DNA from: Natrinema amylolyticum
GTDB lineage: Archaea > Halobacteriota > Halobacteria > Halobacteriales > Natrialbaceae
Length of the DNA: 64,000 nt
Reading direction: 5' to 3'
NCBI RefSeq assembly: GCF_020515625.1
Contig: NZ_JAIWPJ010000006.1
Span: 1-64,000, forward strand
The stretch's first letter is position 1. The number at the start of each line of letters is the position of its first letter. This document shows, one piece after another, positions 48,140-55,755 of this stretch. A model generated the notes under the pieces. That model was not told the origin of the DNA, did no database searches, and worked only from the letters and a program-made list of their open reading frames with translations. Position numbers and translations under genes: made by a program.

Positions 48140-48370
48140 ATGGTCGACGCGTATGCGATGATCGACACCGCGACCGGAACGTCCGATGAGGTGTGCGAAA
48201 CCCTCCGCGATGCGGAGGGTATCGCCGCGGCGTACGTCATCACGGGAGACTTCGACGTGATGGTCGAATTGACAGGCGACGAACCCCGCGACCTCCTCGA
48301 GACGGTGACGACCACCATTCGGCCGCTCAAGGGAGTCGGCGCGACCCGAACGTACGTCTGTGTCGACTGA
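48140..48370 (+). CDS. Stand-alone RAM (Lrp/AsnC effector-binding) domain protein
   Basis: 76 residues: VDAYAMIDTATGTSDEVCET, IAAAYVITGDFDVMVELTGD and TTTIRPLKGVGATRTYVCVD make up one complete ferredoxin-like RAM domain with no helix-turn-helix. Such single-domain proteins oligomerise with full-length Lrp regulators or sense amino acids. The T tract cgttttttgacg just upstream could be part of the promoter or a terminator for the preceding gene. Confidence 0.9.
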   Translation: MVDAYAMIDTATGTSDEVCETLRDAEGIAAAYVITGDFDVMVELTGDEPRDLLETVTTTIRPLKGVGATRTYVCVD

Positions 48371-48754
48371 CACCGGAGAGATCGATCCGATCGGGTCCTG
48401 CTGAGTAGACTCATCCGCAGAACGCCATCGAGAGGGCTCCGAACCGCTCGCCGTGACTGATGAGTACCGCAGTCACGCGGTTACAGTTAGACACACCTCG
48501 AGAGCCGAGAGGACTGATCGGATCCGATCCGGGAGATCGGTGGACGGGCTCCGTCGCACCGGCACGTCTCGTCACTGCATGAGCGCATAGTGGTCGATCA
48601 ACAGCCAATTTTGCTGAGTCCGTCGCGGCTCGAGTTCGGAAACACCGATCGAATTCCAGAGAGCCGGTATACCCGCGTAAATGCGGTCAAATCGGCGAAA
48701 CTCGTCGATATCAACTATCCGGATTAAGTAGTTGTCCGAGAAGGAACAGATGTG
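48371..48754. other. Intergenic region, promoter near its right end
   Basis: 384 bases without a recognised gene. The last ~60 bases (gatatcaactatccggattaagtag) are AT-rich and probably contain the promoter of the secreted-protein gene at 48755. Confidence 0.45.
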
Positions 48755-49153
48755 ATGAACGGAACGAAACTACTCACGGCGGCGATGGCGGCACTGGTAT
48801 TGATCGGCGGCCTGACTGCCGTCGGCGCGGCGACACCCGCGGACGTATCGAACGCAACTAGCGGCGAAGCGGATGTGGCGAACGCGAACGATGTAGACGG
48901 CCACACGTCCGAGGCAGCGAACGCGAGCGAGAACGCTGACACGGCTGACGATCGGTCCGATACTGTCGGGCCGGCTGACGGGCTGCCCGAACAGGCGGCT
49001 GATCACGTGAGCGAAATTCACAGCACTATCGAGTCGTTCCTCGACGGATCGATCGATTCCCTCGGCGACTCGCTGAGCGCCCTCCAGCTCGACGACAGTA
49101 CGGAGGAGTCCAGTGAGAACGGCGGCGACGACGCAGCGACCCAGAACGACTAA
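48755..49153 (+). CDS. Secreted acidic protein, third member of the LPEQ(A/V)xDHV family
   Basis: 132 residues. Signal peptide (TKLLTAAMAALVLIGGLTAV), polar Asn/Asp/Ala linker, then GLPEQAADHVSEIHSTIESF and LDGSIDSLGDSLSALQLDDS, aligned without gaps to the block in the product of 43821, and an acidic C-terminus. ATG at 48755 is preferred to the adjoining GTG at 48752. The conserved block must be the functional part because linkers and tails vary freely. Confidence 0.75.
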   Translation: MNGTKLLTAAMAALVLIGGLTAVGAATPADVSNATSGEADVANANDVDGHTSEAANASENADTADDRSDTVGPADGLPEQAADHVSEIHSTIESFLDGSIDSLGDSLSALQLDDSTEESSENGGDDAATQND

Positions 49154-49221
49154 CGCGCGGAAACGGACACCGAGTCCATCATCGGACGAATAGCGATCAC
49201 AGATCACACGAATTCAAACCC

Positions 49222-49887
49222 ATGACAGAACTCAACCGACGGATGTATCTCAAAACGGCGGGCATCGCAACGGCAGGAACGATCGGATTGGCCGGCTGTA
49301 CCGGCGCGAACGCGACGACTGGGACGCTCGCGACGCAGGTTACGGACCAGCCGGGAGACATCGCCGACTTTGAGTCGTGCGTCGTCACGATCCAGGGAAT
49401 CTGGGTCAAACCGAGCGGTAACGACGCCGATGGCGACGGATCGGACTCCACGGACAACGAAACCGACGATCAGCAAGATGGTAACGAGACGGTCGACGAA
49501 CAGGACGAAACCGACGTCGACGAAAGTGACGAGCGCGAGTACCACGAGTTCGACGACCCCCAGGAGGCGGACCTCGTAAAACTGCAGAACGGGAACACGC
49601 AGCTCGTCGACGAGAGCGAGCTCGAGGCCCGGGAGTACGAATTCCTCCAGCTCGATGTGACGGGCGTCGAGGGCGTGCTCGAGGACGGGGGAGAGGCGAA
49701 CGTCGGGACGCCCGGCGATGCCCCACTGCAGTTCAAGCACCGGTTCGAGATCCGCGAGGACCAGACCACGACGTTCGTGGGCGATTTCACGCCCGTTCGT
49801 CGAGGCCAGACCGAACAGTACCTCTTCCAGCCCGTCGCGGGCGGGACGAAGGTCGAGTACGAGGAGACGACACAGGATGATGGGTAG
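49222..49887 (+). CDS. DUF4382-type lipoprotein, Tat-exported
   Basis: 221 residues. The N-terminus has a twin-arginine-like signal and lipobox: NRRMYLKTAGIATAGTIGLA followed by GCTG, with Cys as the lipidation site. The mature part contains VTDQPGDIADFESCVVTIQG and YEFLQLDVTGVEGVLEDGGE, characteristic of DUF4382 beta-sandwich proteins, interrupted by a long Asp/Glu/Thr-rich insertion (DSTDNETDDQQDGNETVDEQ). It is probably tethered to the outer face of the membrane. Overlaps the next small membrane-protein gene. Confidence 0.87.
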   Translation: MTELNRRMYLKTAGIATAGTIGLAGCTGANATTGTLATQVTDQPGDIADFESCVVTIQGIWVKPSGNDADGDGSDSTDNETDDQQDGNETVDEQDETDVDESDEREYHEFDDPQEADLVKLQNGNTQLVDESELEAREYEFLQLDVTGVEGVLEDGGEANVGTPGDAPLQFKHRFEIREDQTTTFVGDFTPVRRGQTEQYLFQPVAGGTKVEYEETTQDDG

Positions 49888-50074
49888 CACAGCGGTGCTG
49901 TTCGCCGGCCCGATCAGCTCGCCACTGCTGCTCGTCGTGGCGGCGATCCTGGTGATCCTCGTACTGGTGTTCGGGCGGGGCCTGTTGGCGTTGACGTGGC
50001 GGGTCGTCCTCAACGCCCTCGCCATCGTCCTCGCCATCTGGGTACTCGCTGCACTCGGTATCGGCCCGTTTTGA
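49877..50074 (+). CDS. Short two-helix membrane protein
   Basis: 65 residues: SPLLLVVAAILVILVLVFGR and VLNALAIVLAIWVLAALGIG, a GPF terminus. Two adjacent ATG codons (49877, 49880) lie within the last codons of the DUF4382 gene, so translation is probably coupled. Function unknown. Confidence 0.65.
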   Translation: MMGSTAVLFAGPISSPLLLVVAAILVILVLVFGRGLLALTWRVVLNALAIVLAIWVLAALGIGPF

Positions 50075-50195
50075 GCCGTCGCGATTTCGAAAGCGTGTGT
50101 TAGTCGGCGTCAGTAACACGAGCGATGTTCAGTAACACGTAGTCGTTTAGCTGCTTTTGAGACGAATCGAACGGAGACCGCCGATCGGAACCGAG

Positions 50196-50978
50196 TCACG
50201 ACGGAACGGATTCCGACGCGATCTCGCAGACACAATCGACGATCGAATCGTTCGCGCCCCCGACGAACCAGTTCGATCCCGACTCGGTCCGCGACCCGCT
50301 CTCCGCCGCGAACCGTTCGCCCAGCAGTTGTTCCTCTCGGTCCGGTCGATAGCAGACGATACCGTCCAACTGCCCCCGCGCGAGGAGTCCCCAGTGGACG
50401 GTCGGGCTCCAGCTTTCCAGACGGCGCTTGCAGCGGTCCTCGAGCGCCCGGTTGATCGACGCCGAGACGGATCGATACTCGGCGTTACGTTTCACGTCGT
50501 GGCCGATCACCGAGACGACGGTCGCAGTCGACGGGTCGGCGTCGCTCTCGGCTCGGACGGGACGGCCGTTGTACCGAACGCCGTCGTTGCGCCGCCCTAC
50601 GTACAGGTCGTCGAGTAGCGGCACGTACACAACGCCGAGAACGGGCTCGTCATTGGCGAGGACGGTGATAGCCGTCGCGAACGACGGCAATCCCGATTCG
50701 AAGTTATTCGTCCCGTCGAGGGGATCGACGAGCCACTCGTACTCGCCGCGTCCCTCGTGGATCCCCGATTCCTCGGCCTCGATCCGGTGGTCCGGAAACC
50801 GCGAGCGAATCACGTCGAGGATTCGTCGCTCCGCGCCGGTATCAGCGCTCGATTTCACGTCGTGCTCGAGGCGCTCGGCGGTCGTCTCCTTGGACCGGGA
50901 CGCGTCCCGCAGGAAATCCCCACCCGTCCGGCAGGCCTCGATGGCCGTCCGTTCGATCGTCGCGAGTGAATCATCCAT
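50196..50978 (-). CDS. Inositol monophosphatase-like phosphatase
   Basis: 260 residues. Metal-dependent phosphatase motifs: HRIEAEESGI (the EE metal ligands), WLVDPLDGTNNFESGLPSFA (DPxDGTxNF) and, near the end, HWGLLARGQLDGIVCYRPDR with NWFVGGANDSIVDCVC replacing the usual WDxAAG motif. The terminal WD.AAG signature is not obvious, so the C-terminal metal site is atypical. Substrates of the family include inositol phosphates, fructose bisphosphate and PAP. ATG at 50978; the frame extending to 51281 runs antisense over the MazG-like gene. Confidence 0.87.
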   Translation of the reverse strand: MDDSLATIERTAIEACRTGGDFLRDASRSKETTAERLEHDVKSSADTGAERRILDVIRSRFPDHRIEAEESGIHEGRGEYEWLVDPLDGTNNFESGLPSFATAITVLANDEPVLGVVYVPLLDDLYVGRRNDGVRYNGRPVRAESDADPSTATVVSVIGHDVKRNAEYRSVSASINRALEDRCKRRLESWSPTVHWGLLARGQLDGIVCYRPDREEQLLGERFAAESGSRTESGSNWFVGGANDSIVDCVCEIASESVPS

Positions 50979-51162
50979 GCCCCAAAGCGAGTCGAACCAG
51001 CGATATGCCGATTGTGATTTTCGCCGACAGGACGGTGCCGAGACGAGTACGGAGACGGAGTATTTCGATCGTCGACGCGGAGGCCGACAGCCGCCATCAG
51101 CGAGGGACGCCGACAGCGATCCGCTTCCGTGTGATTTTTTCCAGACTGGCATAGTCGATGGT

Positions 51163-51468
51163 ATGGACGAACAACGATCCGTCGCCGACTTCGTCGACGA
51201 ACACGACCTCGAGACCCCGCCCGAGTTCCGCCTCCTCGATCTCGTCTCGGAGGTGGGCGAACTCGGGAAGGACGCGAACACCTCGACCGACTACGGCGAG
51301 TCGCCGGCCGACCTCGAGATCGCGACCGACGAACTCGGCGACGCCCTGTTCGCGCTCCTGGCCCTCGCAGACGCACTCGAGAGCGACGCGAGCGCGGCGC
51401 TCGAGGAGGCCGTCGAGAAGTACGAGCGACGGCTGGACGGCGACGCGACGCCCGGTTCCGGCGAGTAG
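51163..51468 (+). CDS. MazG-like nucleotide pyrophosphohydrolase
   Basis: 101 residues with the all-alpha NTP-PPase pattern: LLDLVSEVGELGKDANTSTD (the EVGEL metal-binding motif) and DLEIATDELGDALFALLALA (the DELGD motif). Members hydrolyse canonical or damaged NTPs; this one is short and may dimerise. ATG at 51163 begins just after a T-rich tract (gatttttt). Convergent with phnE downstream. Confidence 0.88.
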   Translation: MDEQRSVADFVDEHDLETPPEFRLLDLVSEVGELGKDANTSTDYGESPADLEIATDELGDALFALLALADALESDASAALEEAVEKYERRLDGDATPGSGE

Positions 51469-51484
51469 ACGGTCATCGAGCGGC

Positions 51485-52525
51485 TCAGCGGGCGAGCGAC
51501 TCGACGATCCGCTGGGGGAGTCCGAGGATTAGCTCGCGCAGCCCCATCGTCTCGTCGTCCGACCGCAGCCGGGAGCGGATCCGCTGACTGAACAGTTCGA
51601 CGGAGATGATCAGCACAAAGATACACAGCAGCGTCGCCATCGCGTTGGTGAACTGGAACAGTCCCTGTTGGATGTCGAGGATCTCCCCGAGCCCGCCGGC
51701 ACCGATGATCCCCAGCGAGACGGCGACCCGCACGTTGATCTCGAGGATGTACAGCGTCCAGGCGATGAAGGACGTCCGGACCTGACTCAGCATCCCGAAG
51801 ACGATGACCTGCGGCCGGCTCGCGCCGGTCGTCTGCATCGCCTCGATCGGGCCGTCCTCGATCTCCTCGAGTTCGTCGGTGAACAGTCGTCCGAGGTTCC
51901 CGATCGTGTCGGTTCCGACGGCGAGCAACGCTGCCAGCGGCGTCAGTCCGACCAGCGGGATGTAGATCAGTGCCCACACCAGCGCCGGAATCGACCGGAT
52001 TCCCGACATCGTGCTGCGGAACAGGAAATTAAACGGGAAGGGGGTCACGCGCTCGGAGCCGAGCACGCCGAAGAGGAGGGCGAGCGGAAAGCCCAGGATC
52101 GTCCCGGCGAAGCCGATCGCCAGCGTGATCCCTGCCTCCCCGAACACCGAGAAGATCCCGAGGCCGCCCCCGAAGACGAACCCGATCGGATCGGTGACGA
52201 GGGCCTGGAAGCTCGCCGGATCGAAGATGAGGTTCCGTTCGGCGATGAACGCCCAGTACTGCTGGACGTCGAGGAACGGGAACCAGCCGCCGTACAGCCT
52301 GACCGGGAAGAAATCCCGGAGCGATTCGACGAAGAAGCCCCACTGGTAGCGCTCGGTGAAGAAGTCGACCGCGTTGAGCGCCTGGACGAAGAGGAAGCCG
52401 ACGACGAGGACGACCGCCGTGGCCCCGATCGCTCGGACGCGGCGGGCTTGTCGGATTCGCTCGAGTCGACCGGCGACGTCGGACGGGTCGTCCGCCCGTC
52501 CGGACGGGGTTTCGCCGCTCATCAC
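51485..52525 (-). CDS. phnE: Phosphonate/phosphite-type ABC transporter permease
   Basis: 346 residues. About six membrane helices (AIGATAVVLVVGFLFVQALN, GEAGITLAIGFAGTILGFPL, IPALVWALIYIPLVGLTPLA, and more). The permease coupling loop lies near SRPQVIVFGMLSQVRTSFIA, and AVSLGIIGAGGLGEILDIQQ is the usual PhnE stretch. Its ATG overlaps the stop of the ATPase gene (ATGA). With the ATPase and binding protein it forms a complete importer for phosphonate, phosphite or phosphate. Confidence 0.92.
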   Translation of the reverse strand: MMSGETPSGRADDPSDVAGRLERIRQARRVRAIGATAVVLVVGFLFVQALNAVDFFTERYQWGFFVESLRDFFPVRLYGGWFPFLDVQQYWAFIAERNLIFDPASFQALVTDPIGFVFGGGLGIFSVFGEAGITLAIGFAGTILGFPLALLFGVLGSERVTPFPFNFLFRSTMSGIRSIPALVWALIYIPLVGLTPLAALLAVGTDTIGNLGRLFTDELEEIEDGPIEAMQTTGASRPQVIVFGMLSQVRTSFIAWTLYILEINVRVAVSLGIIGAGGLGEILDIQQGLFQFTNAMATLLCIFVLIISVELFSQRIRSRLRSDDETMGLRELILGLPQRIVESLAR

Positions 52526-53319
52526 AGGGCCCCCTCGCGTTCGAGGGCGGACGAACTATCGCCGCGAGAGTCGTCCTCCGCGATCACGACCATCCCCTCG
52601 GTGTCGATGTCGCCGTAGATTTCGTCGATCGCATCGACGGTGAGGTCCTCGCGGTAGCCGTCGAACACCTTCCGCCCGTCCCGAAGGCCGATAAACCGCT
52701 GGCCGAACTTCCGGGCGAGATTGATCTGATGGAGACTCACCATCGCGGTCAGCCCGCGGTCGGCGGCGGCAGTCCGGAGATAGTTCATCACCTGCTGTGC
52801 GCTGCCCGGATCCAGACTGGCGACCGGTTCGTCGGCGAGCAAGACGTTCGGCCGCTGGACGAGCGCTCGAGCGATCCCGACGCGCTGTCGCTGGCCGCCG
52901 CTCATCTGCCGCGCCCGCTGCTGGGCCTCGTCGAGGAGGCCGACGGTTTCGAGGGCCTCCAGCGCACGGATCTTCTCATCGCGGTCTTGTAACCGGAGGA
53001 GGCTGTCGAAGAGCCCGTTTCGGCCCATCGACCCCGTGAGCGCGTTCGAGTACGCGCTCATCTGCCCGATGATGTTGTGGCTCTGGAAGATCATCGCGAT
53101 ATCGTCCCGCGGGCTCGTGATCCGGTCGTCGTCGATCGTCACGGTGCCAGCAGTCGGACTCGTGAGGCCGTTTACGCACCGCAACAGCGTCGATTTCCCC
53201 GATCCGGAGATGCCGAGCACGACGACGAATTCGCCGTCCGGAACCTCGAACGAAACGTCGTCGAGTGCGACGGTGTCGCCGTAGCGCTTCGTGAGATTCT
53301 CGACTGAGATATTACTCAT
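52522..53319 (-). CDS. phnC: Phosphonate-type ABC transporter ATP-binding protein
   Basis: 265 residues. Walker A VVVLGISGSGKSTLLRCVNG, Q-loop region MIFQSHNIIGQMSAYSNALT, signature MSGGQRQRVGIARAL, Walker B VLLADEPVASLD and switch His in MVSLHQINLA. The SHNIIG stretch after the Q-loop is typical of PhnC proteins. The C-terminal acidic tail is a halophilic feature. Located between the binding-protein and permease genes. Confidence 0.94.
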   Translation of the reverse strand: MSNISVENLTKRYGDTVALDDVSFEVPDGEFVVVLGISGSGKSTLLRCVNGLTSPTAGTVTIDDDRITSPRDDIAMIFQSHNIIGQMSAYSNALTGSMGRNGLFDSLLRLQDRDEKIRALEALETVGLLDEAQQRARQMSGGQRQRVGIARALVQRPNVLLADEPVASLDPGSAQQVMNYLRTAAADRGLTAMVSLHQINLARKFGQRFIGLRDGRKVFDGYREDLTVDAIDEIYGDIDTEGMVVIAEDDSRGDSSSALEREGAL

Positions 53320-53346
53320 TGATAGTGAGAGCGCAACTCGAACTCG

Positions 53347-54321
53347 TTACGAGATGTCTTCGAATTCCAGCCCGAGTTCGTCGAGAACTTTTTGAATGGG
53401 TTCGTAATCCTCGCGGCTCCCCTCGACGACGTCGGAGAACCAGAGTTCCTCGCCCTCGTAGTCGTCGTCGTGGCTGAGATCCTCGGCCTCGAGGATGGCC
53501 GTCTCGACGTCCTCGCGAATCGGATCGTCCCAGTTCGAGCGGGCCATGATCGGGGCCCGCGGGAGCGGATCGGAGACGGCCAGCAACTGCAGTTCCTCGT
53601 CCGCGGTACCCGCGTTCTCGTACTCCGAGGAGAGTTCCACGAAGTCGTCGGACATCTCGTCGAACTGCTCCTGCGGGACGTTGGGTGCCGTCGAGAACGC
53701 ACCCGTGGTCGCCACCGCGACGTCCGGGTTTTCGATCAGTTGTTCGGCCGCCGTGCTGTGATCCGAGTGGCGGGACTCGAAGTCGACCGGATCGCCGTCG
53801 GGTGCGGATCCGGTGTCCAGTCCGGCGTCCTTGAGCATCGTCATCGGCACGAGCGTGCCCGAAACGGAGAGCTGTGACCCCATCGCGACGGTCTCCCCCT
53901 CGAGATCGGACAGTTCCTCGATACCGCTGTCGGGCGTCGTCGTGATCAGCGAGAAGTACTGTGCGGCCCCGTAGGCGACGCGTACCCCCACGACGTCGGC
54001 GACGTCGCTGCCAGCGACGGCGGCCGACGGGGACGTGTCGGCGAGATGTGCGCGATCGCTCCGAATCGCCTGCAGCGTCGCCGCGTAACTGCTCGCCCGA
54101 TCGAGGGAGACCGTCACGTCGACTTCGGACTCGATGTGATCGATCAGCGGTCGATACTGTGATTGAATATCGACGTCCGACTCCGCGGGGGTGAGGATCA
54201 TCGTGATCTCGTTTCCGGAGCCCCCCAAATCCCCGAGACACCCTGCAGCCATCGCTGTGAGACCGACGGCGCTCCCCGAACGCAAGACGGCTCGCCGCGT
54301 TTCGCTTCGTTCTCCTGTCAT
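53347..54321 (-). CDS. phnD: Phosphonate-type substrate-binding lipoprotein
   Basis: 324 residues. Tat-like signal with lipobox (ETRRAVLRSGSAVGLTAMAA followed by GC), then the PhnD-type domain: ITMILTPAESDVDIQSQYRP, LIDHIESEVDVTVSLDRASS, YGAAQYFSLITTTPDSGIEE and GETVAMGSQLSVSGTLVPMT. The conserved stretch AAVAGSDVADVVGVRVAYGA lines the ligand cleft. ATG at 54321 is taken; another ATG three codons upstream is possible. First gene of phnD-phnC-phnE. Upstream DNA is AT-rich with short direct repeats. Confidence 0.92.
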   Translation of the reverse strand: MTGERSETRRAVLRSGSAVGLTAMAAGCLGDLGGSGNEITMILTPAESDVDIQSQYRPLIDHIESEVDVTVSLDRASSYAATLQAIRSDRAHLADTSPSAAVAGSDVADVVGVRVAYGAAQYFSLITTTPDSGIEELSDLEGETVAMGSQLSVSGTLVPMTMLKDAGLDTGSAPDGDPVDFESRHSDHSTAAEQLIENPDVAVATTGAFSTAPNVPQEQFDEMSDDFVELSSEYENAGTADEELQLLAVSDPLPRAPIMARSNWDDPIREDVETAILEAEDLSHDDDYEGEELWFSDVVEGSREDYEPIQKVLDELGLEFEDIS

Positions 54322-54344
54322 GCGCACCATATCGAGAAATCAAA

Positions 54345-54404
54345 TCTCTCCTACAAATATCTTCGTAAGCGTAATATTATATGCTATATCCCCCACAAAT
54401 ATTC
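54345..54404. promoter_or_regulatory. phnD promoter region with direct repeats
   Basis: Two copies of a ~18-base motif: GATATTTGTAGGAGAGAT (about 54345-54362) and AATATTTGTGGGGGATAT (about 54386-54403) on the minus strand. TATA-like sequence TATAATATTACGC lies between them. Two similar sites flanking the core promoter suggest a regulator, perhaps phosphate-responsive (inference). Confidence 0.4.
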
Positions 54405-54519
54405 TATAACACACTATATATCGAACCACAGTAATTGGGGACGTTCCGACCGAGTTCGCGCTGCGCCATCGCGGCTCCGTCCGCGAGTTTAAGTAGGAAC
54501 CCGCGGCCAACCGCCCTAT

Positions 54520-54651
54520 GATCGACGACGCGATCCGCGTGCTCGCGGGCGACTGCACCGTCATCGCCGAGGACGCCGACCGGGAGGAGTACCGCGGCCG
54601 AGTGACGACGATCGTCAAACCGGACCAAACCATCAAGCTACTAGTAGACTA
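54520..54651 (+). pseudogene. Truncated DUF91-type nuclease gene at island boundary
   Basis: The frame MIDDAIRVLAGDCTVIAEDA..YRGRVTTIVKPDQTI is the start of a haloarchaeal DUF91/NucS-related protein, whose family normally continues as LVHD..GYQPVAWLTR for another ~200 residues. Here it breaks after KPDQTI and ends at KLLVD-stop. The codons up to the break are GC-rich like the left flank, and those after it are not. This is a gene disrupted by integration of foreign DNA; the missing 3' part may exist beyond the right end of the island. Confidence 0.72.
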
Positions 54652-54749
54652 AAGAGGGTGTCATACAACTCTTCTCAGTTGCTCAGTAAGCGTGCTTACG
54701 AGCGGGTGTGGTCGGTGGAGTGATACAGCTGCGTACTCTAACTACCTGT

Positions 54750-55004
54750 ATGGAATACATCCCGCAACCCTCAACTGAGCCGTACTGCGTCGGTGATCAG
54801 GTACGGATCTACGTCGGTCCTGACGATCCCGACACAAGACATCACGGCAGGGTGTGTGAGATCATCGACATTGTCGTGGACGATCTCGGGACAGAGACCG
54901 AGCGGCCGCTGGATGCCTACTCGTACACGCTTCGTGATACGGAGTCTGGAGAGAAACTACCAATTTCGTTTCGTCACCGAGATTTAGTACCGCTTCAGAC
55001 CTGA
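54750..55004 (+). CDS. Small DUF8139-like haloarchaeal protein
   Basis: 84 residues: CVGDQVRIYVGPDDPDTRHH, GRVCEIIDIVVDDLG and ISFRHRDLVP give the KOW/SH3-like pattern of a small family common in haloarchaeal plasmids and islands (family number from memory). No catalytic residues. ATG at 54750 is chosen over an upstream start because the family begins near the GDxVR strand. Its function is not known. Confidence 0.75.
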   Translation: MEYIPQPSTEPYCVGDQVRIYVGPDDPDTRHHGRVCEIIDIVVDDLGTETERPLDAYSYTLRDTESGEKLPISFRHRDLVPLQT

Positions 55005-55050
55005 ACTGCTAAAACCGACAGAGAGATGCAATAAGTTAGAATTTATCGAT

Positions 55051-55755
55051 TCATCGGAATCTGATTGGATGGATTGCGGAGAACTCGATAGCAGTTTTGT
55101 GTTGTAATTCTGTGTGATCCCGACTATCGTACTTGTTATTCACGACAACAATACCAGGGAGTGATGGAACTGTGAGTCGTTCTATCGTTTCATCACTGAC
55201 CGATTCACGTTCAGAAAAAATAAATGGAACGACAGTCTCGAAATTGTGTCCGAACATGGTGAAAGAGAGGTGCCATTCGATGACCTTCTGAGGAAGGTGA
55301 CGGATCACCGAAACCCTAGTCTGTATATTGGCTTTGAACCGATCGAACCAAGATGAAAGTGCATCGTGCATCTTCTCCTCCTTTATGTCGTGATCATCAG
55401 TAATCGAATTCGCACGAATGCCAATAACATCATACTTCATTCGTTTTAGACATCTATCAGGTGCGGAATCACCAATAACCGGGGCTTCCACTGAATACTG
55501 GTAATCAGTATCATCATATCGGTTTGCGAATTTGGAAAAGTCATCAAGTGCATTTGCGAAGGTACCTTCTAACTCAACGAGGATCGGTAGTAGTCTATAT
55601 TCAAAACGATCATCTGCTGGCTTCACCCAAAAAACTGAATCTGGGACACCGCGACGGCGCTCAAAACCCCGTCGTTCACAGTCGATACTGACTGGTCCTT
55701 CAAGAACTGATTTTATTTCCGAAACGACCGCTTCACGTACCACTGAGGACCACAC
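55051..55755 (-). CDS. Uncharacterised protein, third gene of the island operon, possible nuclease fold
   Basis: 234 residues, no family recognised. RGVPDSVFWVKPADDRFEYR then LLPILVELEGTFANALDDFS resembles the PD...(D/E)x(K/E) layout of restriction-type nucleases (PD followed by a strand ending in ELE), but the Lys is missing and the case is weak. The C-terminal half is strand-rich (WHLSFTMFGHNFETVVPFIF, LPGIVVVNNKYDSRDHTELQ). It overlaps the upstream coiled-coil gene by 23 bases, so all three minus-strand genes are read together. AT-rich codon use. Confidence 0.7.
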   Translation of the reverse strand: MWSSVVREAVVSEIKSVLEGPVSIDCERRGFERRRGVPDSVFWVKPADDRFEYRLLPILVELEGTFANALDDFSKFANRYDDTDYQYSVEAPVIGDSAPDRCLKRMKYDVIGIRANSITDDHDIKEEKMHDALSSWFDRFKANIQTRVSVIRHLPQKVIEWHLSFTMFGHNFETVVPFIFSERESVSDETIERLTVPSLPGIVVVNNKYDSRDHTELQHKTAIEFSAIHPIRFR

